The notes beneath the pieces are model-generated. The model did not search any database, was not told where the DNA came from, and worked only from the letters and a program-made list of their open reading frames with translations. From CAYNSX01 sp964400165 (GTDB taxonomy: Bacteria; Armatimonadota; Hebobacteria; CAYNSX01), in NCBI GenBank assembly GCA_964400165.1, contig CAYNSX010000004.1:7897-71896 (forward strand): DNA of 64,000 nt. Direction: 5' to 3'. The position numbers and the translations under genes were made by a program. Of this stretch, positions 39,096-47,672 are shown in pieces; the stretch's first letter is position 1, and every line of letters starts with the position of its first letter.

Positions 39096-41398
39096 CGCTC
39101 CGCCGCCCCGCCGCCGCTCGGCGCCGTCACTTCGACGGTCCAGGTCTGCGACGGGCCGGAGCGGCGATAGTCGGCGGCGAGCCCGGGGCGGTAGTCGGAT
39201 GAGAGGAAGCGCAGCGACACGGTGGAGGCGATGGCAGGCGCCTTTTCGACATCTTCCGAGCCGAAGCGGTCCGCGGCGCTCGTGAGGATGCCGAAGAAGT
39301 TATCGGGGTCTTGCAGGCGGCCGCTGGTGGCCACGAGGCGGAGACGCCAGTCGGGCGCGGCGCCCGTCGCGGCCATGGTGGTCGCGGTGGCGTCGGAGGT
39401 CGGTCGGTAGTCGAGCACACCGGCGCGCTGCAGGTCGGCCAGGGCGCGCTCGCGGGCGGCATCGAACTTGGCGCGTGACGGGAGCGCCGGGCCGTTGCTG
39501 CCGCCGCGGCCGATGGTCGGCAGGCGCAACGACGGCAGGTTCACGCGGAACGGCACCGACAGCGGGTCGATGGTCGGGTCGATCGGAATGGGCTGGAAAA
39601 TCAGGAACACATCGCGCAACGCGCGAATCCAATAGCCGCGGTACGGCTCCAGGATCTGGCCGTCAAAGTCGGAGAAGCGATAATTGCCGATGCGGCGGTC
39701 CCAGAAATAGATGTTGCGGCGGATGTACCCGCGGTCCACCGCTTCGCGCATCGTGAACACTTCGTTGTCCTTGACGATGAGCAGTGTCCCGCGGTGAATC
39801 GGGAAGTGGTACGGGGGGCTGATGCCGTTCCAACCGTCGCCACGCGAGTCGAGGAAAAATGCAAACTCCCGCTGCGGGTTGACGGATTGGAAGTCTTCCA
39901 TCAACAGCGGGCGCGCCTGCAGGCCGTTCTGCAAGGTGTACATATCGGAGGCCTGCTGGAGACTGATCCAATAGGCGCGGCCCGGGACGGTGTCGGCAAG
40001 TTCCGGCTCCAGGTTGATCGGGTCGAAGATGGCATAGCGGCGGCGGTCGGGCAGATAGGTGGCGAACCGACCGGTCAGTTCGTCTTCACCGAGCGTGACC
40101 GACCCGCGGTCGCGGGCCAGCCCCAGCGCGATCGGCGGATAGCGGTCGGTGAAATCGAAGGGGAAGCCGACAAAGTCCACACCCGTCGGGTCGCTGGGCG
40201 AGACGGCGGCCGGGAAGAAGTGCCAGGGCAGCGCGGGCACGACCACTTTTCGCTTGATGGTGCGCGCGGCAATGCCCTGCGGGCCGACTGGAGAGACGAC
40301 AATCTGATACTCCAGGACGCCGTTGCGCAGATTGTCGGCAATCACATCCCAGCCGAGAAAAGTCTCCTGCTGAATGTCAACGGACGGGAAGGCCTTGGTC
40401 GACAGTTCCCCTGGCGCCAACCGTAGCCCTTCGGGCAGGAAGATGGTGGCGGTGCCGCCGGCACCCGTCAGGTGGTTACCGAGAATGAGCGGGCCCTGGT
40501 TGAAGACTCCCATCCGCGCGGTAAACGGCTCCGGGGTGAAATGGAATGGGAACGGAAAACCGGTCTGCGAATACATGGCGTTGGCGATGCCCAGCGCCCG
40601 CACCGAGGAGGTAGTCGCCGAATAAGGTTTTTGGTATTCGCCAGACCCCCACCCCAGCCCGATGTAGACGATGAAGGTGCGCTTCTGGCCTGCGGCGACG
40701 CTGATGCTGGGGAAGATGATGCGCCAGAAGCCGGGCAGAACCGGCGGACTAACTTCCACACGGGTCGGCAACACCACTTTGCGCGGGTCCTGATCGCTGA
40801 GGCCGCTCAAGTACACCTGCGCCGTGATCTGGCCCCCGCCGACGAAGGGCGGCGTGGGGAAGAAGGACAGCAGTTGCGCGGGCCGGTCGCGTCCGGTGTA
40901 TACGGGCCCGCTGAAGGGCGGCCCGGGCAGGTGGTCCGGGAACGCCTCGAACGCACTAAAGGGGTTGCGGATAATGACTTCCGGCTGCAAGGTGAAGAAA
41001 GTGCCGAAGGGGTTCACCAGACTGAACTCGAAGCGGAACATATCCCGCGTCACTTCGGCATCGGGGAAGTTCAGGTCCTCCACGAAACTGCTGGCGACGC
41101 CGACATTGTCGAACACGGACTCCCCATTGATCAGCAGCCAGAGGTCGGCCAGGTCTTGTCCCTCATCGCCATCCCGGAAGGGGTCGCCGTTGAGCGTCGT
41201 AATCCGGAACAGCGGATTGACGCCGCCGCCGGCGAGCGGGTTATCCGTTGGAACCGGGAATGACGGCCAGAGAACCGCAAAGAGATAGTTGCTCGCCGTG
41301 ACCTGCGCCGCGGACGGCAGCGCCAAGCCCATGGCGCCGACCGCCAAAAGCACCAGCGCCCGCCCGACGCCCGCGCAACCTGTCCCGATGCCGCGCAT
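39092..41398 (-). CDS. Large exported protein sharing a C-terminal module with the M6 protease
   Basis: This 768-residue protein has a signal peptide (ALVLLAVGAMGLALPSAAQ) and a long extracellular part that I do not recognise as a known family. It contains repeated strand-rich segments and the motif YRGYWIRAL (about 600). Its C-terminal region, WRLRLVATSGRLQDPDNFFG, aligns with WRLRLIAETARFRDNDAILG of the next gene, so both share a module. The final Ig-like part has been separated by a frameshift. It lies 22 bases after the M6 protease gene, so they are likely in one operon. The start ATG is at 41398. Confidence 0.65.
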   Translation of the reverse strand: MRGIGTGCAGVGRALVLLAVGAMGLALPSAAQVTASNYLFAVLWPSFPVPTDNPLAGGGVNPLFRITTLNGDPFRDGDEGQDLADLWLLINGESVFDNVGVASSFVEDLNFPDAEVTRDMFRFEFSLVNPFGTFFTLQPEVIIRNPFSAFEAFPDHLPGPPFSGPVYTGRDRPAQLLSFFPTPPFVGGGQITAQVYLSGLSDQDPRKVVLPTRVEVSPPVLPGFWRIIFPSISVAAGQKRTFIVYIGLGWGSGEYQKPYSATTSSVRALGIANAMYSQTGFPFPFHFTPEPFTARMGVFNQGPLILGNHLTGAGGTATIFLPEGLRLAPGELSTKAFPSVDIQQETFLGWDVIADNLRNGVLEYQIVVSPVGPQGIAARTIKRKVVVPALPWHFFPAAVSPSDPTGVDFVGFPFDFTDRYPPIALGLARDRGSVTLGEDELTGRFATYLPDRRRYAIFDPINLEPELADTVPGRAYWISLQQASDMYTLQNGLQARPLLMEDFQSVNPQREFAFFLDSRGDGWNGISPPYHFPIHRGTLLIVKDNEVFTMREAVDRGYIRRNIYFWDRRIGNYRFSDFDGQILEPYRGYWIRALRDVFLIFQPIPIDPTIDPLSVPFRVNLPSLRLPTIGRGGSNGPALPSRAKFDAARERALADLQRAGVLDYRPTSDATATTMAATGAAPDWRLRLVATSGRLQDPDNFFGILTSAADRFGSEDVEKAPAIASTVSLRFLSSDYRPGLAADYRRSGPSQTWTVEVTAPSGGGAAER

Positions 41399-41419
41399 GC
41401 CGACGATCTCCCTCCCGAG

Positions 41420-44400
41420 TTAGCGTCCGGCCGGATCGACCGTGATGGTGAGCGCGCGCGTGGTCTGCCCCGGCGCCAGGGTGAAACTGTAAGACTTGGC
41501 GCGCTTGAGGTCCGTGCGCGCGCCGGTGACCGAGTCGGTGAGGGTCAGGGCATAGCCCGCCGGCACTTGGAACATCGACCAGGTCAGTGTGACTCGCTGG
41601 CCCGGCTCGCTGACTCGGATTTCGACCGGCCACACCTCGCGGCGTACCACCGGCGCCCGGACATCCAGGGCATACTGGCCGGCGAACCGGCCCCAGCCGC
41701 GCTGCGGAATGCTGACGCTGACATATTGCGGCGGCGGCGGAGACTTCTCACGGTCATAGGCCAGGTCATAGCCGCGGCTGGCGCCCGGCGAGGCGCCCAG
41801 GATGGCGTCGTTGTCACGGAAGCGCGCGGTTTCGGCGATCAGGCGGAGCCGCCATTCGCTCGGCGCCAGCGGGCGCGAGGCAACCGGCGCTTGCGCCCCG
41901 GCGTGGGCCGGGTTCGGCGCGAAGATCATGCGGATGCCGGCGGTGCCGCTGTCGATGACCGACGGGTCCACCCGCAGCCAATAGCCACGGAACGCCTCTA
42001 GGACGCCGTCGGGGGGCCGGAAGAAGGTGTAGCGCCCGCGCATCTGTGACGGCGCCGCGACCGAGTCCGGCGCCCAGGTGTAAACGAACGGCCGCACCCA
42101 GCCGCGCTGGATGGCCTGCGCGAAGTTCAGCAGCTCCCCCTGGTGCCGGAAGAACACCGAGGCCGACGGGATATCGAATTCATACGGCGTGGCAAACATA
42201 TTCCACTCGCGCTTCAGCGGCACCTCGAAGGTGTTCAGTGGATCGATCGGGTCGCCGCGCAACCAGAGCGGCAATTGGCTCACGGCGGTCGAGGTGGTGT
42301 CCTCGACATACAGGAAGACCGCCTCGGCAATCGGCTTCGCCAGGCCGGCGACGCCGGGGGTGTCTGTAACGAAACTGAAGTTGAGCGCGTCGAGGTTGCG
42401 GACATACTGCTGGGTCACCGCGTCCCAGCGGGCAATCTTGGCGACATTGATATCCGTCGTGCCGTCGTGCACCAGCCCCTGGAAGTCAAAAATGGTGGAC
42501 ACCACGGCGTCCGAGGCGGCGACATCGCCGAGCCCGAACGGGAGGCTGAACATGCGGAGCCCTTCGGGAATGGTCTTCGCCCGGAAAAAGTAACTGAACA
42601 AGATGGTATTGGTGTTGGGGACGAACGGACCGAAGGGGGGATTCCAGGTGCGGAACCCGGCCGGTTCCGTCGCCGCGATCGACAGGGTGTGCCGCCCGGG
42701 CACCAGTTCGGGGCGAACCTGCACTTTGGCGCGGAACGGATCGGCGGGATCGCTGGGGTCGGGCTGCGAGGACACCGCGGAGGTGACATCGGCGCCATCA
42801 ACCAGCACTTGGAGGCTGGCCGGGTCAAACCCGGCGATGCGGGCGCGGATGCTGGGCGCCACCGAGGCGGTCTCGAAGCCGGAGGTCGGCCGCACCTCGC
42901 GGAACCGCGGGAGATCACTCACGAACAGGTCGGCCAGCGCGCCGACGCCGGTGTACGACGAGGAAGCAGAGAGGGTCTGATTGCGCTGCACGCGGCTGAC
43001 TTCGACGAGCGAGTCAAAACCGTCGTTCGACCGGCTGCTGGGGAGGGTATCGTGCTTAAATGTGGCCATCGACCCAAACGGCCACATATCGCCGGCCGCA
43101 AACGCCGGAGGGGTGATGAGCAGGTGGCAGAAGACAATCGGGGTCGTGCATTCCACTTCCCCGAATCCGCCCAGCGTGGCAAAGCGGGTTCCGGTGGCGC
43201 TCATCAATGTCACCGTGGGGTGCACCGTGTCGGTGACGGTCCCGCGCTCGTCCACATGCCAAATCAGCAGGCCGTCGTTAGCGAGCCGGGTGTCGGGCGC
43301 ACCGGGACGAAAACTGGAAGTGTCGGCGTCACGGTATTCGATCAGGAAGTATTCCGGAGCGCCGGGATCACTGTCGGTCCATAACTTATACACCGTGGTC
43401 GGGCGCTCCCCAGGCGGCGTGGCGCTCCAGTCGAACGACGCCGACGCGATGAAGGTGCCGAGCCGATAACTGTCAATGATGGTCGGGATGACCCAGCCCA
43501 GTTGCAAGCGCGACCAGGCGCTAAAGTTGGCCGGACTGCTCAACCAGTCGATGCAGGCATTCGTCACCGGAGACGGGGAGTCCTTGGCATACAGTGCCCC
43601 CCAGTTGTCCATCGTGTCCCACGGACCGATGCCCCGGCCCTCCACGGCCAAATACAGATCCGGCAGGCCAAGTTGGTGTCCAAACTCGTGGACCCAGACC
43701 CCGAACACATCCATGTTGGGCGTCGGGCACCATTCGTCGCTGCCGTCGGAGAGGCAGATGGAGCAGGACCCGATCACCCCGCAGGTGAGCGACGGATCGA
43801 AGTCACACGGCACGCAGTCGAATTCGCCCGTGTCACATCCCTTTTCGAAAGTGTCATTGTCGCGTTCCGACTCGGGCACGACCGCGAACGCCACCACATC
43901 GGCCTCGTCCAGCGTCTGGATCGCCAGCCCAAACGGCCAGAGACTGGCGAACAGCGAGTCGAAGTTGCCATTCTTCGGACACGCCGGACAATAGATGCCG
44001 TTTCCCAATTCGTTGCCCGCGCCGGCCGTCACAAAGACCACCGCGTCGGCCAGACGGAAGTTCACGAAGGTGTCGGCCACGGCCACGGTCAGCGCAGCCA
44101 AATCCAGGAAGTTGGCTTCCAGCGCGCTCTTCGTGACCGGCAGGTGAACGACCGGCGTGATGATCGGGTCGATCGTCAACTGCCCCATCGACGCGATATC
44201 ATAGAAGTTGACGAAGCGCTGCACCATGCCCTGCATGAAGAACTGGACATCGAGCGTCTGAAAGGTACCGCAGCCCGTGATTTCTTCGTCTTCGCAGTCT
44301 TCGATGAACTCGACCGGGAGAAACATCACGCGCAGCGTGCCGGTCGAAGTGACGAAGCGCCCGACCTGCTTGCGCGTCCCTTGAGCCAATTGTGCCCCGG

Positions 44401-44608
44401 GCACTGCGGTCGTTCCGGGGCGTCCTGTTTGCGGCGAGGTCAGGTGAATGGGGGTTCGGCTTTCCAGCCGTTGCCGGAGCGGCGTGCCGTTCGGCACAAA
44501 GCACGGCTTCTCGATGGTGGCCGCCTCGACGACCTTTGCCTGCACGGCGCCCGCCACGGCCAGGCCCACCCCCGCGCTGACCAGCAGCGCGAGAATTGGG
44601 ACTCTCAT
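41420..44608 (-). CDS. Exported M6-family metalloprotease (immune-inhibitor-A-like)
   Basis: This protein of about 1062 residues has a signal peptide (ILALLVSAGVGLAVAGAVQA). Its peptidase domain carries the zinc motif HEFGHQLGLPD (H307 and H311 as ligands, Glu308 catalytic), as in M6 peptidases. Cysteines in the flanking inserts (CPACP, CDTGEFDCVPCDFD, TCGVIGSCSICL) probably form disulfides. After about residue 600 come beta-sandwich segments (TSGFETASVAPSIRARIAGF...), then YRGYWLRV and the C-terminal Ig-like module shared with the gene at 39092. ATG 44608 follows GGAGGC and overlaps the preceding stop by one base (TGATG). It is likely secreted and degrades or processes surface proteins. Confidence 0.85.
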   Translation of the reverse strand: MRVPILALLVSAGVGLAVAGAVQAKVVEAATIEKPCFVPNGTPLRQRLESRTPIHLTSPQTGRPGTTAVPGAQLAQGTRKQVGRFVTSTGTLRVMFLPVEFIEDCEDEEITGCGTFQTLDVQFFMQGMVQRFVNFYDIASMGQLTIDPIITPVVHLPVTKSALEANFLDLAALTVAVADTFVNFRLADAVVFVTAGAGNELGNGIYCPACPKNGNFDSLFASLWPFGLAIQTLDEADVVAFAVVPESERDNDTFEKGCDTGEFDCVPCDFDPSLTCGVIGSCSICLSDGSDEWCPTPNMDVFGVWVHEFGHQLGLPDLYLAVEGRGIGPWDTMDNWGALYAKDSPSPVTNACIDWLSSPANFSAWSRLQLGWVIPTIIDSYRLGTFIASASFDWSATPPGERPTTVYKLWTDSDPGAPEYFLIEYRDADTSSFRPGAPDTRLANDGLLIWHVDERGTVTDTVHPTVTLMSATGTRFATLGGFGEVECTTPIVFCHLLITPPAFAAGDMWPFGSMATFKHDTLPSSRSNDGFDSLVEVSRVQRNQTLSASSSYTGVGALADLFVSDLPRFREVRPTSGFETASVAPSIRARIAGFDPASLQVLVDGADVTSAVSSQPDPSDPADPFRAKVQVRPELVPGRHTLSIAATEPAGFRTWNPPFGPFVPNTNTILFSYFFRAKTIPEGLRMFSLPFGLGDVAASDAVVSTIFDFQGLVHDGTTDINVAKIARWDAVTQQYVRNLDALNFSFVTDTPGVAGLAKPIAEAVFLYVEDTTSTAVSQLPLWLRGDPIDPLNTFEVPLKREWNMFATPYEFDIPSASVFFRHQGELLNFAQAIQRGWVRPFVYTWAPDSVAAPSQMRGRYTFFRPPDGVLEAFRGYWLRVDPSVIDSGTAGIRMIFAPNPAHAGAQAPVASRPLAPSEWRLRLIAETARFRDNDAILGASPGASRGYDLAYDREKSPPPPQYVSVSIPQRGWGRFAGQYALDVRAPVVRREVWPVEIRVSEPGQRVTLTWSMFQVPAGYALTLTDSVTGARTDLKRAKSYSFTLAPGQTTRALTITVDPAGR

Positions 44609-46938
44609 CAGTTGCCTCCGGTGCTCTTCGGTCGCGGCGCGGGCGCGCTGCCGCCGACGGGGGCATTGCGCCCGTTCCAATTCCATAACAGGCGGAGGGA
44701 GGCCCGCGGGCTGGTCGGGCCGGACAGTTGGGGCAGCAAGATGGTGACGGGCTGCCGCGAGCCGTTGCGGCGTGGGTCAGTGAGCAACGGCACTGTCACA
44801 CTGGGCGGCGGCGGGATATCGCCCGTGAACGCCTGCACCGCTTGCGCCGGGCTCCAGACATAGCCGTTCCAGTTATCGTTGGGCGAGGTGCCGACCAGCG
44901 GCTGCGGGAAGTTGGGCACTGTGGACTGCGGCGTCACCCGGTCAATGGATGAACGGGCGCCGACGCGCCAGAAATACACCACCGGCTGCGTCGAGCCCGG
45001 CGGAAAGCCCGCGAATGCCAGATTCAGTTTCACGGACCAGCTGACGCGGGAGAAACTTTGCGTGGGGAAGATGCCCGGCGGGTCAAAGAAGGCCGGATTC
45101 TGTACGGCGAGGAGCGAGTTGAAGGTGACCGCGTCGGAGAAACTGGCGTTCGAGGCGACCTGTACCGCATATTCGTCCGCGCCGCCGGCGTCGGGCGCGT
45201 CCCATTCAAACAGGAGACCTTCGTTCGTGTTGACTTCCGCGTCGGGGATGGGCGAAACGATCTGCGGCGGCAGGATCGGCGTGACGGGTCCGGCCTGCGG
45301 CCCTTCGAATTGCTCGAAGACCGCCCACTGGACGTCCAGAGTCCCATCAGGATTGCGGCCGCAAGTGACGCGGTCGCTGACGATTTGGCGCAGCCGGTAA
45401 ATGTGGCCGACGCCGGCTGCCGGGAAGTTGCCGCTCAAGTAGATGACTCCGAGCCCGGAAATGCACGAGAGCGTCGCTGCCGGCGTCGGGGTGAAGTTGG
45501 CCGCCGCCGGCGTCACCGGCGTGCGCGGGTTGCGCGGCAGGCCGGCGCCGCCCCCTCCGCCCGACGACGCGCAGTCGTCCTGGCACAAGGTTGGTGAGAC
45601 CCAGGTAAACGCGGCGGAATCGGGATCCACATTCACTTCCGTGCAGGTGGCGACCAGAAAACCGTCGTCATCCAGACAAACCTGGCCCGCATAGTCCACA
45701 AAGTGGTCGGTGGCGTCAAAGCCGTTGACGAGGATCTGGACGAGGAACCCGTCCCGCTCGATGATCCAGGCCAGCGTGCCGTCTTCCACGCCGCGCGGAT
45801 TCCAGCGCAGTTCGATCGCGGGATTGGGGACAATCGTGCTCAAGTCGGAGCCGCCGTTGAAGTTGGAAATGGCGTGGGCTTGGAAGCCCCCGGCCTGCCC
45901 CGGCGGAGGGCCGACGAAGGCGCCACCCTGGCCGAAGAAACTGACCAGCGCCGCCAAGGCCACGATGCCCAGGGTGCTGTTCATCGAGCTACGGCGCCCG
46001 GCGGTGGAGGTGACGACGGGCGAGCGGCGTTCGCCGACCTCGGCCACTTGCGCCACATCGGGCTCCCAGATCGCACGGGCCTGGTCTTGCACCCAGATAC
46101 CACCCGGCGCATCGATGATCTTGCAGAAGGTGTCGCGCTTGCGGACGAGGTAGGCCTTGATCGTGCCGACGCGCTGACTGCCGCGCGTCACGGCGAAGGA
46201 CTGATCCGGGCGGACACCGTTATCGGCGCCGGCGTTGACCACCACATCGCTGGGCGTCGAACTCAACACGGACCCGCGCGGCTGTTTGTACGCTTCCCAC
46301 TGCCGGCGGGCGCGGAAAGCCGTATCATTGGCGGCGGCCTGGGCCAGGACATCCAGGCCGAAGCCCGAGGGGCGCGGGCTGCCGCGGCCGACGACTTCGG
46401 CGCCCGATTGCGCCGCTTCCATCGCCCGGCTGAACAGGCGGACGGACAAGCCGATTTCGAAATACTCGTTGCCGTCGCGCGTGGTCACCACCTGCGCGGT
46501 TTTGATGGTCGACAGCAGCGCAAAGCGGGCATCGAGCGATTCGAGCAGCCGCAAGAGCGAGATGCCGTCCATGGCGACATTCAGACTCAGTTGCCGCATG
46601 GCATCGAGGACACGCGCCGGCGGGATTACTTCGTAGATGCGATTGTTGCCTAACTCGGAGGCCAGCGCGGCGGACATCATGGCGCCAAGGGGCGTGAGGC
46701 CCATTTGCTGGGCGGAGGCAACATCGCCCGCTATCCCGGTGTAAGCCTCGAGGTCAGTCAGTTGCGATTGGTCGATTTTCGACGCATCGACGCAGGGCAG
46801 CACGATGACACTATCGGGGACTCGCTGCTGCACCGTTTCGATCTGCGCCACCCCGGGCCGGACCGCTCCGAGAATGCCGGCGGCCAGCGCCACCCCACCA
46901 AGGAATCCCCAACGCACAACGCTTCGGGTCGTTCCCAT
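44608..46938 (-). CDS. Large exported protein with CsgG/FlgT-like N-terminal region
   Basis: This protein of about 776 residues has a signal peptide (WGFLGGVALAAGILGAVRPGVAQ). Residues about 35-170 resemble the N-terminal CsgG/TolB-N-type domain (DSVIVLPCVDASKIDQSQLTDLE, GNNRIYEVIPPARVLDAM). Residues about 215-255 look like a FlgT C-terminal-type domain (VVNAGADNGVRPDQSFAVTRGSQRVGTIKAYLV). A later hydrophobic helix (STLGIVALAALVSFFGQGGAF, about 320) suggests membrane anchoring. The C-terminal half is made of fibronectin-like segments rich in Pro and Gly. The stop is coupled to the M6 protease start. ATG 46938 follows GGAGGGGAGGACG at rather long spacing. Its role in an export assembly is inferred. 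Confidence 0.65.
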   Translation of the reverse strand: MGTTRSVVRWGFLGGVALAAGILGAVRPGVAQIETVQQRVPDSVIVLPCVDASKIDQSQLTDLEAYTGIAGDVASAQQMGLTPLGAMMSAALASELGNNRIYEVIPPARVLDAMRQLSLNVAMDGISLLRLLESLDARFALLSTIKTAQVVTTRDGNEYFEIGLSVRLFSRAMEAAQSGAEVVGRGSPRPSGFGLDVLAQAAANDTAFRARRQWEAYKQPRGSVLSSTPSDVVVNAGADNGVRPDQSFAVTRGSQRVGTIKAYLVRKRDTFCKIIDAPGGIWVQDQARAIWEPDVAQVAEVGERRSPVVTSTAGRRSSMNSTLGIVALAALVSFFGQGGAFVGPPPGQAGGFQAHAISNFNGGSDLSTIVPNPAIELRWNPRGVEDGTLAWIIERDGFLVQILVNGFDATDHFVDYAGQVCLDDDGFLVATCTEVNVDPDSAAFTWVSPTLCQDDCASSGGGGGAGLPRNPRTPVTPAAANFTPTPAATLSCISGLGVIYLSGNFPAAGVGHIYRLRQIVSDRVTCGRNPDGTLDVQWAVFEQFEGPQAGPVTPILPPQIVSPIPDAEVNTNEGLLFEWDAPDAGGADEYAVQVASNASFSDAVTFNSLLAVQNPAFFDPPGIFPTQSFSRVSWSVKLNLAFAGFPPGSTQPVVYFWRVGARSSIDRVTPQSTVPNFPQPLVGTSPNDNWNGYVWSPAQAVQAFTGDIPPPPSVTVPLLTDPRRNGSRQPVTILLPQLSGPTSPRASLRLLWNWNGRNAPVGGSAPAPRPKSTGGN

Positions 46939-47036
46939 TGTGACGCGTCGTCCTCCCCTCCGTGGAATCACCGAGGTTGGTGTCCTTCCCGCGCGAGCGC
47001 GATTGTAACAAAGCGATTTTGGCCTGTAAACACGCT

Positions 47037-47672
47037 TCATGCCTTCCCGGCGCCAGCCGCGGCTGTCGCCGACGCCGCCACCAGGGCGGGCCAGAGCGCG
47101 CGCACCCGGGCGCGCGTCTCATCGAGCGCCCCGGTGGTATCCACCACATAGTCAGCGCGAGCCGCCTTCTCCGCCGCCGGCCATTGCGCGGCGAGGCGCT
47201 GCCGCGCTTCGGCGTCCGTCAATCCGTCGCGCGCCTGGACGCGGGCGATCAGCGTCTCGTCGGGTGCGTCCGTCACGAGGACTCGGTCGACTAATCCGTC
47301 CACGCCCGCCTCATACAGCAGCGGCAACACGACGACCAGGACCGCGTCCGGGCGGGCGCGCGACTGCCAGGCGGCGATGCGGGCGCGCAATGCGGTGAGG
47401 ATGGCGGGATGGGTGAGCGCCTCGAGGCGCTGGCGGGCGGCGGGGTCGGCAAAGATGCGACGCGCCAACGCCCGGCGGTCGAGTGCGCCCGCCGGCGTCA
47501 CGACATCGGTCCCAATCTCCTCGCGTATGGCCGCCACGATAGGTGAGTGGGGCGCGCAGACCGCACGCGCCAGGTCATCCGCATCAATCACCGAGGCGCC
47601 GCAGTCCGCCAGCGCCTGGGCGACTGTGCTTTTGCCGCTGGCTATTCCGCCGGTGACTCCGAGGATGAAGAT
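47037..47672 (-). CDS. coaE: Dephospho-CoA kinase, no canonical start codon found
   Basis: The frame gives ILGVTGGIASGKSTVAQAL with the P-loop GGIASGKST, then DADDLARAVCAP, ALTHPAI, LPLLYEAGVDGLVDRVLVTDAPDETLIARVQARDGLT-type CoaE sequence. CoaE makes CoA from dephospho-CoA. The region before the P-loop has no in-frame ATG, GTG or TTG, and the first codons read ATC TTC ATC CTC just inside the 3' end of rpsA. A GTG further in (47591) would remove the P-loop, so the gene must begin at a non-standard codon such as ATC 47672, or a base was lost nearby. The start is unresolved. Confidence 0.85.
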   Translation of the reverse strand: MFILGVTGGIASGKSTVAQALADCGASVIDADDLARAVCAPHSPIVAAIREEIGTDVVTPAGALDRRALARRIFADPAARQRLEALTHPAILTALRARIAAWQSRARPDAVLVVVLPLLYEAGVDGLVDRVLVTDAPDETLIARVQARDGLTDAEARQRLAAQWPAAEKAARADYVVDTTGALDETRARVRALWPALVAASATAAAGAGKA

